A stretch of DNA of 59,358 nt from Selenomonas sp. Its GTDB lineage: Bacteria > Bacillota > Negativicutes > Selenomonadales > Selenomonadaceae. Where the stretch lies: contig JALEZZ010000074.1 of NCBI GenBank assembly GCA_022773585.1, forward strand, positions 1 to 59,358, given 5' to 3'. Position numbers and translations under genes: made by a program. Under the pieces are notes generated by a model that saw only the letters and a list, made by a program, of their open reading frames with translations, did not search any database and was not told the origin of the DNA. Of this stretch, positions 17,638 to 25,326 are shown in pieces (the stretch's first letter is position 1; each line of letters begins with the position of its first letter).

Positions 17638-18620
17638 TGCGCGGAAATGCGCATGGACGGCAAGTGCTGCTTCTGGTGGCATTTGCCGTTTTGGCATGCC
17701 TGGCTGCCGTGTTTTCCATCATGAAGGGCTCTGTCGAGATTCCGCTTGAGGAAATCCTCGGCGCGATGGCGGGCGAGCAGGGGACGCACGCGCAGATTCT
17801 CATGAACATCCGTCTGCCGCGCACGATTGTGGCCTTGCTTGTCGGCGTGAACCTCGCGCTGTCGGGCGCCATCCTGCAGGCCGTTATGAAGAACCCGCTT
17901 GCCGATCCGCACATCATCGGCATCTCGTCGGGCGCGGGCCTCACGGGCATTCTCGTCATGCTGCTGCTGCCGGAGTATGGCGCCCTCGTGACACCGGCGG
18001 CATTCGTCGGCGCGCTCGGTGCAGCCGTGCTCATCTACATCCTCGCATGGAAGAACGGCATCCGTCCCGTGCGCATCATCCTCGCAGGCGTCGCGGTCTC
18101 GGCGTTCCTTGGCGCGGGCATTTCGGCGCTCATGATTATTTACAGCGACCGCGTGCACAGTGCGCTGCTCTTCATGGTTGGCGGCCTGTCGGCGCGCAGC
18201 TGGCCGCATGTCGCGATGCTCTGGCCGTATGCGCTCATTGGCACATGCCTCGCATTCCTCGGCGCCAGGCATCTCAACATCTTGCAGCTCGGCGACGAGA
18301 TGGCGCGCGGCCTCGGCTTGCGCGTCGAGCTCACGCGCATCGTCATGACGGCCATCGCGGCGCTCCTTGCGGCGAGTTCGGTGTCCGTCGTCGGGCTCCT
18401 CGGCTTCGTCGGCCTCATCGTGCCGCATGCGGCGCGGCTCATGCTCGGCACGGACTACCGCTTCCTGCTGCCGGGCGCGGCGCTCCTCGGCGCGGCGGTG
18501 CTGACGGCGAGCGACACGGTTGCGCGCGTGGCGTTTGCACCTGTCGAGCTCCCCGTCGGCATCCTCATGGCCGCGCTCGGTGCGCCGTTCTTCCTGTTTT
18601 TGCTCAGAAGGGAGCTCTGA
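17634..18620 (+). CDS. FecCD/BtuC-family ABC transporter permease
   Basis: Membrane channel of the importer, 328 residues with about ten hydrophobic segments. Family marks: RLPRTIVALLVGVNLALSGAILQAVMKNPLADP in pieces (GxxLxxSGxxxQxxxxNPLAxP), LGISSGAG-type loop, and VGLLGFVGLIVPHAARL, the coupling-helix motif. The start overlaps the substrate-binding gene stop (ATGA). Its partner ATPase follows 9 bases after the stop. Confidence 0.92.
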   Translation: MMRGNAHGRQVLLLVAFAVLACLAAVFSIMKGSVEIPLEEILGAMAGEQGTHAQILMNIRLPRTIVALLVGVNLALSGAILQAVMKNPLADPHIIGISSGAGLTGILVMLLLPEYGALVTPAAFVGALGAAVLIYILAWKNGIRPVRIILAGVAVSAFLGAGISALMIIYSDRVHSALLFMVGGLSARSWPHVAMLWPYALIGTCLAFLGARHLNILQLGDEMARGLGLRVELTRIVMTAIAALLAASSVSVVGLLGFVGLIVPHAARLMLGTDYRFLLPGAALLGAAVLTASDTVARVAFAPVELPVGILMAALGAPFFLFLLRREL

Positions 18621-18629
18621 TTTTATTTT

Positions 18630-19418
18630 ATGGAACTCTCTGTCAAAAATATCACGGTCGCCATCGAGAAAAAAGTCATCCTGCAGGACATCAGTCTGAC
18701 ATTTCCCGAGGGAAAGCGCACGGCCATCATCGGGCCGAATGGCGCAGGCAAGTCGACGCTGCTCAAAACCATCTCGGGTACGATGAAGCCACGCACGGGA
18801 CAAGTCTTGCTCGATGGCGAGGACGTGCGCCAGATGAAGCGCAAGATGCTCGCGCGCAAGCTCGCCATCCTGCCGCAGGGCATGACGGCGCCGCCCGATA
18901 CGACGGTCGAGCAGCTCGTCGACTATGGCCGCTTTCCCTATCGCGGCCTGCTCGGCGCCGAAGATGCGAAAGCCGACCGCGAGGCCGTCGCCTGGGCTAT
19001 TGACGCCACGCACCTCGCGGACTATCGCAAGCAGCAGGTCATGACGCTCTCAGGCGGCGAACGCCAGCGCGCGTTCCTCGCCATGGCGCTCGCACAGCAG
19101 CCCGAGATTCTGCTGCTCGACGAGCCGACGACCTACCTCGACATCGCGCATCAGCTCGAGGTCATGAACATCATCACGGAGATTAACCGCAAATACCAGA
19201 TGACGATCATCATGGTGCTTCACGACATCAACCACGCGCTCCAATACGCAGACGAGATTGTCGTCATCAAAGACCACGGCATCTACGGCCAGGGCACGCC
19301 GAAAGAACTCATGACCGTCGAGACTGTTGCGAACGTCTACGGCGTCCGCGCCGACTTCTTCACAAACAGCCAGGGCGTCACGGTACTCTCGCCCATCGAA
19401 CTGGTACGTCCCCGCTGA
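18630..19418 (+). CDS. ABC transporter ATP-binding protein (BtuD/FecE type)
   Basis: ATPase that powers the upstream FecCD permease. 262 residues. Walker A GPNGAGKST near residue 36, Q-loop LPQGMT, signature LSGGERQRAFLAMALAQ near residue 140, Walker B ILLLDEPTTYLD, H-loop VLHDINHA. The C-terminal tail (VYGVRADFF, then VLSPIELV) is typical of this subgroup. The stop codon lies in the loop of the operon terminator. It is last in the cbiL-importer operon. Confidence 0.92.
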   Translation: MELSVKNITVAIEKKVILQDISLTFPEGKRTAIIGPNGAGKSTLLKTISGTMKPRTGQVLLDGEDVRQMKRKMLARKLAILPQGMTAPPDTTVEQLVDYGRFPYRGLLGAEDAKADREAVAWAIDATHLADYRKQQVMTLSGGERQRAFLAMALAQQPEILLLDEPTTYLDIAHQLEVMNIITEINRKYQMTIIMVLHDINHALQYADEIVVIKDHGIYGQGTPKELMTVETVANVYGVRADFFTNSQGVTVLSPIELVRPR

Positions 19419-19432
19419 CGTACCAGTTTTTT
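19399..19432 (+). terminator. Terminator of the cbiL-btuFCD operon
   Basis: Perfect 12-bp stem AACTGGTACGTC / GACGTACCAGTT with a 6-base loop, then a T-run. The 5' arm is inside the last codons of the ATPase gene. Confidence 0.93.
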
Positions 19433-19486
19433 GTAACGTTTTCAGATCATCTGCCCTCTTTTCGTGGACATTTTTAAAATCCAGGG

Positions 19487-19515
19487 TAGCATTTATGGAC
19501 GTTTGATGGTATAAT
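19487..19515 (+). promoter_or_regulatory. Possible promoter of the ACT-hom-thrB operon
   Basis: TATAAT preceded by TG at the extended -10 position; the -35 region (TAGCAT at 17 bases) is poor. It lies about 65 bases before the ACT-domain gene. Confidence 0.5.
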
Positions 19516-19580
19516 ATCCCACAGACACGAACAAGAATGCTAAATAAACATACGATGTATGATACCTTGGAGGCCAGAAC

Positions 19581-20027
19581 ATGGGAAAAGAGAAAAATGG
19601 GTTCTTCCTCGTACGCGAGGAGATTCTGCCGGAAGCCATCAAGAAGACGATCCGCGTCAAGGAGATGCTGAAGCGCGGGGATGCGCGCACGATCAATGAG
19701 GCGGTCGAGAAGATGGACCTCTCGCGCAGTGCGTATTACAAGTACAAGGATTACGTGTTCCCGTTTTACGAGGCGAGCCAGAACAAGATTGTCACGCTGA
19801 CGTTTCTCCTCGAGCATAAGAAAGGCGTGCTTTCGAGCGTGCTCAACACGATTTCGGCGGATTCGGGCAGCGTGCTGACAATCAATCAGGGCATCCCCTT
19901 GCAGGGCGTGGCGAATGCAACGGTCTCCATCGAGACGGCGCAGCTTTCCGTCGATCTCGAGGCGCTGCTCGACAAGCTCCGCATGGTGGACGGCGTCAAG
20001 CGGCTCGAAGTGCTCGGACAGGCGTGA
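19581..20027 (+). CDS. ACT domain-containing protein (PheB/UPF0735 family)
   Basis: Small regulatory-type protein, 148 residues. The N-terminal part (FFLVREEILPEAIKKTIRVK) contains a helix-turn-helix-like region with ARTINEAVEKMDLSRSAYYKYKD. An ACT domain follows from about residue 70 (VTLTFLLEHKKGVLSSVLNT and SVLTINQGIPLQG). ACT domains bind amino acids. This family is regularly found just before homoserine dehydrogenase, as here. It probably senses an amino acid and influences the threonine branch, but no activity is proven. Confidence 0.85.
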   Translation: MGKEKNGFFLVREEILPEAIKKTIRVKEMLKRGDARTINEAVEKMDLSRSAYYKYKDYVFPFYEASQNKIVTLTFLLEHKKGVLSSVLNTISADSGSVLTINQGIPLQGVANATVSIETAQLSVDLEALLDKLRMVDGVKRLEVLGQA

Positions 20028-20044
20028 AGGAAAGAGGTGTGTCG

Positions 20045-21343
20045 ATGATGAAAGAAGCCATCAAGATCGGTCTCCTCGGGTCCGGCACGGTCGGTTCAGG
20101 CGTTGTCCGCGTGCTGAAGGAGAATATGGAGGAAATCACGGCGCGCGTCGGCACACGTCTCGTGCTGGCGAAAGTCCTCGTGCGTGACAAGAAGAAGCCG
20201 CGTCCGTACCTCGAAGACGTCGAGCTCACGGACCGCGTCGAGGACATCCTCGAGGATGAGGAAATCTCGGTTGTCGTCGAAGTCATGGGCGGCCTGCATC
20301 CGGCAAAGGAGTACATGCTCCGCGCGATGGAGGCGGGCAAGAGCGTCGTGACGGCGAACAAGGACGTCGTCGCGCAGTTCGGCCAGGAGCTCTTCGACAT
20401 GGCGGAGAAGCATGACGTCGATTTCCGCTTCGAGGCGAGCGTCGGCGGCGGCATCCCGATCATCATGCCGCTGAAGCAGTGCCTGACGGCGAACCGCATC
20501 TCGGAAGTCCTCGGCATCGTAAATGGCACGACGAACTACATGCTGACGAAGATGAGCGAGGAGGGCATGAGTTACGACGACGTGCTCAAAGAGGCGCAGG
20601 AGAAAGGCTACGCTGAGGCGAATCCTTCGGCGGATGTCGATGGCCTCGATGCGGCGCGCAAGGCGGCCATCCTTTCGTCCATCGCGTTCAACATGCGCAT
20701 CAGCCTCGCGGATGTTTCCGTCGAGGGCATTACGAAAATCACGCCGGAGGACATCAGCTATGCGAAGAACCTCGGCTATGTCGTGAAGCTGCTTGCGATT
20801 GGCAAGGAAACGGAGGACGGCATCAACGTGCGCGTCCATCCGGTCTTTTTGCCGAAAGAGCATCCGCTCGCGTCCGTGAATGGCGTTTACAATGCCATCT
20901 TCGTGCGCGGCAACGCCATCGGCGAGGCGATGTTCTATGGCCCGGGCGCGGGCAGCCTGCCGACAGCGTCGGCCGTCGTCGCCGACATCATCGACGTTTC
21001 GCGCGACATCGTCACGCATTCGTTCGGGCGCCTGAACTGCACCTGCTATCGGGAAAAAGTGCTCTGCCCGATCGAGAAGACGCAGTCGTCGTACTATGTG
21101 CGCCTGCTCGTCGAGGACAAGCCCGGCGTGCTCGGCGCGATTGCGACGGCGTTCGGCAATGCCGATGTGAGCCTGCAGTCGGTCATCCAGACGCAGCGCG
21201 ACGGCAACGAGCATGCGGAAATCGTGGCCATCACGCACTGCGTCTCGCATGCGAACATCCTCGCAGCGCTCGGCGTGCTGAAGGCGCTGCCGGTCGTGAG
21301 CGAAGTCCGCAATCTCATCCGCGTAGAAAATGACCGGGGGTAA
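20045..21343 (+). CDS. hom: Homoserine dehydrogenase
   Basis: Reduces aspartate semialdehyde to homoserine, the branch point to threonine and methionine. 432 residues. NAD(P)-binding GLLGSGTVGSGVV at the N-terminus, VVTANKDVVAQFG near residue 107, catalytic-domain motif GIVNGTTNYMLTKM near residue 160 and NPSADVDGLDAARK. A C-terminal ACT domain from about residue 350 (LVEDKPGVLGAIATAFG) suggests threonine feedback control. AAGAGGTG precedes the ATG chosen; an in-frame start 21 bases earlier overlaps the previous gene. Confidence 0.95.
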   Translation: MMKEAIKIGLLGSGTVGSGVVRVLKENMEEITARVGTRLVLAKVLVRDKKKPRPYLEDVELTDRVEDILEDEEISVVVEVMGGLHPAKEYMLRAMEAGKSVVTANKDVVAQFGQELFDMAEKHDVDFRFEASVGGGIPIIMPLKQCLTANRISEVLGIVNGTTNYMLTKMSEEGMSYDDVLKEAQEKGYAEANPSADVDGLDAARKAAILSSIAFNMRISLADVSVEGITKITPEDISYAKNLGYVVKLLAIGKETEDGINVRVHPVFLPKEHPLASVNGVYNAIFVRGNAIGEAMFYGPGAGSLPTASAVVADIIDVSRDIVTHSFGRLNCTCYREKVLCPIEKTQSSYYVRLLVEDKPGVLGAIATAFGNADVSLQSVIQTQRDGNEHAEIVAITHCVSHANILAALGVLKALPVVSEVRNLIRVENDRG

Positions 21344-21349
21344 TCGCAC

Positions 21350-22285
21350 ATGGCAGATCGCAGCATCCGCGTCCGCGTGCCGGGCACGAGCGCCAATCTC
21401 GGCGCCGGCTTTGACACGCTCGGACTCGCGTGCAATATCTATAATGAACTCGAACTGACGCTGACGGAGCGGCCGGGTCTCTCGATTTCCGTCGAGGGCG
21501 AGGGTGCGGGCCGCATTCCGGAGGACGACCGCAACATCGTCTGGCGTTCCATCCAGCTGCTGCTTGAGCGCTCGCATCATGACGAGGAATACCAAGGCGC
21601 CATCATCCGCATGAAGAACGAGGTGCCGCTCTCGCGCGGCCTCGGCTCGAGTGCGACGGCCATCGTTTCGGGCCTCAAGGCCGCGAACGTCATCATCGGC
21701 AACAAGTACAACCGCCGCGAACTCCTGCAGCTCGCGACGGAGATCGAGGGCCATCCTGACAATGTCGCGCCCGCGATTTTCGGTGGCTTCACGGTCAGCA
21801 CGATGAAGGGGCGTCATGTTGAAAGCTTCTCGTTCCTGCCCAAAATCCACTTGCGCTTCGTCGTCGCCGTGCCGGATTTCTTCCTGCCGACGAAGAAGGC
21901 GCGCGAGGTTCTGCCGGACACTGTGCCGCGTGCCGACGCCATCTTCAACATCGGCCGCGCGTCGATGCTCGTGGCGTCGCTCATGAAGGGCAGCGCCTAT
22001 TTCCTGCGGCGGTCGTTTGATGATGCTCTGCACCAGCCGTACCGCGCGCAGCTCATCCCGGGCATGTACGATGTCTTCCGCGCGGCTCGTGCGGCCGGAG
22101 CGCTCGGCACGGTGCTCTCGGGCGCCGGCCCCTGCCTGATTTCCTTCGTGGAGGAACGGGACGAGCGCGAAGAAGCAGTCGGCGAGGCCATGCGGGAAGC
22201 ATTCGAGAAGCATGACGTCAAGGCCGAAATCAAGCACCTCGGGCTCGACACCCGCGGCGCGCATATTGTCAATAACCATCGCTGA
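21350..22285 (+). CDS. thrB: Homoserine kinase
   Basis: Phosphorylates homoserine on the way to threonine. 311 residues, GHMP kinase fold. N-terminal VRVPGTSANLGAGFDTLG, ATP-binding PLSRGLGSSATAIVSGLKAA near residue 90, and the C-terminal GTVLSGAGPCLISF motif. It begins six bases after hom and is cotranscribed. Threonine synthase (thrC) is not in the window. The gene ends 17 bases before a hairpin that resembles the first half of the dispersed repeat. Confidence 0.95.
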   Translation: MADRSIRVRVPGTSANLGAGFDTLGLACNIYNELELTLTERPGLSISVEGEGAGRIPEDDRNIVWRSIQLLLERSHHDEEYQGAIIRMKNEVPLSRGLGSSATAIVSGLKAANVIIGNKYNRRELLQLATEIEGHPDNVAPAIFGGFTVSTMKGRHVESFSFLPKIHLRFVVAVPDFFLPTKKAREVLPDTVPRADAIFNIGRASMLVASLMKGSAYFLRRSFDDALHQPYRAQLIPGMYDVFRAARAAGALGTVLSGAGPCLISFVEERDEREEAVGEAMREAFEKHDVKAEIKHLGLDTRGAHIVNNHR

Positions 22286-22302
22286 TGGATTCTTTGATAT
22301 GT

Positions 22303-22328
22303 GCCCCCTCTGTGAGGGGGCCATTTTT
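22303..22328 (+). terminator. Hairpin after thrB; partial repeat copy or terminator
   Basis: GCCCCCTC-TGT-GAGGGGGC followed by CATTTTT. The stem matches the first hairpin of the dispersed repeat, but the second hairpin is absent and a T-run follows. It could terminate thrB transcription just before cca. Confidence 0.6.
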
Positions 22329-22347
22329 GATGGAAGAGGGGATGTCC

Positions 22348-23574
22348 GTGAACGAAATGGATTTTGTCGCGAAGCTCCGCACGGCGGGCGCACGCGTCTT
22401 CCTCGTCGGCGGCTGCGTGCGCGACGAACTGCGCGGCGTAGCGGCGGCTGACAAGGACTATGTCGTGAGCGGCATCGCCGAGGATGATTTTCGTGCGATG
22501 CTTCCCGACGCGCCGCGTGTCGGCCGTTCGTTCCCCGTCTATCTCGTGTCCATCGACGGTCATTCCTGCGAGGTTGCGTTTGCGCGGCGCGAGCGAAAGA
22601 CGGGGGCGGGGTACCGCGGCTTCGATGTTGCGTTTTCGCCCGAGGTCACAATCGAGGAAGACCTCTACCGCCGCGACACGACGATGAACAGCATGGCGCG
22701 GGAGTTGCCGGACGGAAAGTTGCTCGACCCGTATGGCGGGCGGGAGGACATCGCGCAGCATCGCGTGCGCGCTGTCTCGGAGCACTTCACGGAAGACCCC
22801 GTGCGGGCGCTGCGGGCGGCGCGGCAGGCGGCGCTGTTTGATTTTGCCATCACGGATGAGACGCTCTCCTACATGCACGCCTGCCGTGAGGAACTCGTGG
22901 CCGAGCCAGCGGAGCGGCTGTTCGGCGAGCTCTCGCGGGCACTCACGGCGCGTCGGCCGTCGCAGTTCTTCCGCTATCTGCAGGCCGCGGGGCTGCTCGA
23001 TGCGACGTTCCCAGAACTCTTCGCGCTGATTGGCAAGACGCAGCCAGCGGCGTTCCATCCCGAGGGTGATGCATTCGAGCACACGATGCTCGTCGTTGAC
23101 AAGGTCGCGGCGGAGACCGACGACGTTCTCTCGCGGTTTTGCGGTCTCGCGCACGACATCGGCAAGGGCGTGACGCCAGCCGACATGCTGCCGCATCACT
23201 ACGGCCACGAGCTCAAGGGCGGGGACGTTCTCGCAGCGTGGGATGCGCGCATGCATTTCCCGAAAGCGTGGCGGCAGGCGGCAGCATTCGTCATCCGCGA
23301 GCACATGCGCGCGGCGCGCTTGACGAAGCTCGGAAAAATCACGCAGCTCCTGCTCGCCATCCGGAAATCGCCGCTTTCTTTTGCGGGATTCAACGCTGTC
23401 ATCCGCGCCGACCACGGCAGCCTGCCGCCGTATCTTGAAAATGGAGAAGCCTGGACAGCCGAGCTCGTGAAGATTTCAGGCCGCGATGCGCCTGAAACGC
23501 TCGAAGGCCGCGCGATTGCCGACTGGATTTTTGCCCAGCAGGCGGCACGCCTCCGCGTTCTTATAAAAGCATGA
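22348..23574 (+). CDS. cca: CCA tRNA nucleotidyltransferase with HD domain
   Basis: Adds or repairs the 3'-CCA of tRNAs. About 408 residues. The nucleotidyltransferase head has FLVGGCVRDELRG and DKDYVVSG (carboxylates for metal), then RRDTTMNSMA and the RAARQAALFDF motif. The C-terminal HD phosphohydrolase domain (HTMLVVDKV, LAHDIGKG) is like the enterobacterial bifunctional type. A GTG with AGAGGGG at good spacing is preferred. ATGs 6 and 18 bases upstream are alternatives; the latter would sit next to the hairpin. Confidence 0.9.
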   Translation: MNEMDFVAKLRTAGARVFLVGGCVRDELRGVAAADKDYVVSGIAEDDFRAMLPDAPRVGRSFPVYLVSIDGHSCEVAFARRERKTGAGYRGFDVAFSPEVTIEEDLYRRDTTMNSMARELPDGKLLDPYGGREDIAQHRVRAVSEHFTEDPVRALRAARQAALFDFAITDETLSYMHACREELVAEPAERLFGELSRALTARRPSQFFRYLQAAGLLDATFPELFALIGKTQPAAFHPEGDAFEHTMLVVDKVAAETDDVLSRFCGLAHDIGKGVTPADMLPHHYGHELKGGDVLAAWDARMHFPKAWRQAAAFVIREHMRAARLTKLGKITQLLLAIRKSPLSFAGFNAVIRADHGSLPPYLENGEAWTAELVKISGRDAPETLEGRAIADWIFAQQAARLRVLIKA

Positions 23575-23629
23575 TAACGATGCGATGAAACTCGAAGCCA
23601 ACGTCTTGATGATGAATTGATTGGAAGTG

Positions 23630-23658
23630 TTTACATCTCATTTCTATTCGGCTATAAT
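23630..23658 (+). promoter_or_regulatory. Promoter of the carbonic anhydrase-ndk-pduO unit
   Basis: TTTACA, 17 bases, TATAAT: near consensus, 55 bases before the gene. Confidence 0.85.
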
Positions 23659-23712
23659 AGACAGTAGGAAATGAGATAAGATAATAACAAATTTATCATG
23701 GAGGCGATTTTT

Positions 23713-24231
23713 ATGGGGCTCATCGTACCATACAAGGGCAAGCGGCCAAAGGTCGATCCGTCGGTCTTCATTGCGCCGACGGCATGCGTGGCCGGCGACG
23801 TCGTCATCGGCAAGGATTCGAGCGTCTGGTTTGCCAGCGTCGTGCGCGGCGATTTCCAGCCAATCCGCATCGGGCGCTGCACGAACATCCAGGACAACGC
23901 GACGATCCATGTCATGGGCGACTGCCCGCTGACAATCGGCAGCTATGTCATGATCGGCCACAACGCCATCGTGCACAGCAAGTCCATCGGTTCGAACACG
24001 CTGATCGGCATGGGCGCCATCCTGCTCGGCTACACGGAGATCGGCGAGAACTGCATCATCGGTGCAGGGTCGCTGATTACCCAGCACAAGAAGATTCCTG
24101 ACAATTCCATTGTCTACGGCAATCCTGCCAAAATCATCCGCGCACTGCGCGACGACGAGATCCAGGCGCTGCACGAATCCGCGCTGGCGCATGCGGAGCT
24201 CGCAAAGAAATACAAGGCAGAATTGCTTTGA
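23713..24231 (+). CDS. Gamma-carbonic anhydrase-like hexapeptide-repeat protein
   Basis: Left-handed beta-helix protein of 172 residues, homologous to gamma-class carbonic anhydrases (YrdA/PaaY/CaiE group). Hexapeptide repeats run through most of the chain (for example TACVAGDVVIGKDSSVWF). The three zinc-ligand His are visible in NATIHV, IGHNAIVH, and the substrate-side residues fit. The C-terminal helix caps the trimer. The ATG used follows GGAGGCG. CO2/bicarbonate hydration is plausible for an organism that carboxylates and decarboxylates acids, but many members lack measurable activity. Confidence 0.85.
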   Translation: MGLIVPYKGKRPKVDPSVFIAPTACVAGDVVIGKDSSVWFASVVRGDFQPIRIGRCTNIQDNATIHVMGDCPLTIGSYVMIGHNAIVHSKSIGSNTLIGMGAILLGYTEIGENCIIGAGSLITQHKKIPDNSIVYGNPAKIIRALRDDEIQALHESALAHAELAKKYKAELL

Positions 24232-24267
24232 AGTTTTGAAAAACCACCCAAAGGAGAAACCTGTTTT

Positions 24268-24687
24268 ATGGAAAAAACGCTCGTACTCATCAAGCCGGAT
24301 GCTTTCGCTGCCCATCATGTGGGCGACATCATCAAGATTTATGAAGAGAAAGGCTTCCGCATCGCCGCGATGAAGATGCTCAAGATGGATCGGCGGCTCG
24401 CGTCGATTCACTATGCCGAGCACATCGGACGGCCGTATTACGAAGACCTCAGCGGTTTCATGACGTCGGGGCCGATTGTCGCGATGGTGCTCATGGGCGA
24501 CAATGTCATCCATCGCGTGCGCGAGCTCCACGGCAAGACGAATCCGGCCGAGGCAGCCGAGGGCACGATCCGCAAGCTCTATGCGACGAGCGGTCGCCGC
24601 AACGCCGTCCATGCTTCCGACAGCCCCGAGAGCGCCGAGCGCGAAATCCATATCTTCTTCAACGAGACGGAAATCTACGACGACTGA
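24268..24687 (+). CDS. ndk: Nucleoside diphosphate kinase
   Basis: Transfers the gamma phosphate among NTPs and NDPs. 139 residues, normal length. N-terminal KTLVLIKPDAF, and the phospho-His motif RRNAVHASDSPESAEREI near residue 115. AAAGGAG precedes the ATG. Located between the carbonic anhydrase and adenosyltransferase genes and likely cotranscribed. Confidence 0.96.
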   Translation: MEKTLVLIKPDAFAAHHVGDIIKIYEEKGFRIAAMKMLKMDRRLASIHYAEHIGRPYYEDLSGFMTSGPIVAMVLMGDNVIHRVRELHGKTNPAEAAEGTIRKLYATSGRRNAVHASDSPESAEREIHIFFNETEIYDD

Positions 24688-24700
24688 GGAGGGGACTCCC

Positions 24701-25201
24701 ATGCATGTCTATACGAAAACCGGCGATGCGGGCGAGACGGGACTCTACACGGGGGAACGTGTGAAGAAATCCTCGCTGCGCGTCGATGTCTATGGCACGA
24801 TTGACGAGGCTGACGCCGCGTTCGGCATGGCACGCGCCTTCGCGACGAAAGCGGAAGTCAAGACGGCCATCCTCGGCATCCAGAAAAAACTGTCCGCCCT
24901 CATGGCCGACATCGCGAGCCTCGACAAGGGGCCGCTGATTCATGAGGAGGATGTCATCGCACTCGAATCGGCGATGGACGCCATCGAAGAGCGCCTGCCG
25001 AAGCTCACATCGTTCCTGATTCCAGGCGACACGCCGGCCGGGGCCTGCCTCGACCATGCGCGTACGGTTGTGCGCCGCGCTGAGCGCCGCTTCTGCGAGC
25101 TTGCGGAGCACGAGGACGTCCACGGCACGGATCGCCGCTTCCTCAACCGCCTCTCGGATTACGCATTCTTGCTCATGCGCCTCGAGGAAACGAACGTCTG
25201 A
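24701..25201 (+). CDS. Cob(I)alamin adenosyltransferase, PduO type
   Basis: Adenosylates cob(I)alamin to coenzyme B12 using ATP. 166 residues. N-terminal ATP site YTKTGDAGETGLYTGERV, then VDVYGTIDEADAAFG, the RRAERRFCEL helix and the closing FLNRLSDYAFLLMRLEE, all PduO landmarks. GGAGGGG precedes the ATG. It supplies adenosylcobalamin for mutases such as methylmalonyl-CoA mutase. It is separate from the other cobalamin genes in this window. Confidence 0.94.
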   Translation: MHVYTKTGDAGETGLYTGERVKKSSLRVDVYGTIDEADAAFGMARAFATKAEVKTAILGIQKKLSALMADIASLDKGPLIHEEDVIALESAMDAIEERLPKLTSFLIPGDTPAGACLDHARTVVRRAERRFCELAEHEDVHGTDRRFLNRLSDYAFLLMRLEETNV

Positions 25202-25231
25202 GCGGTAGAAAAAATACGAAGCAACAATTTG

Positions 25232-25271
25232 AAAACTCCTGCAATTTCGTCAGATTTTGCAGGAGTTTTTT
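25232..25271 (+). terminator. Terminator after the adenosyltransferase gene
   Basis: AAAACTCCTGCAA pairs with TTGCAGGAGTTTT around a 12-base loop, ending in a T-run. Confidence 0.92.
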
Positions 25272-25326
25272 CTGATTTGGCGAATACTATAGTATGTGAA
25301 AAAGCAAAACTATTGGAGGGGTCATG

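Noticed and set aside
20096..22393. A 765-codon open frame opposite hom and thrB
   Set aside because: Same reason: it is rich in Arg, Asp, His and Ala, has no motif, and spans two clear genes on the other strand.
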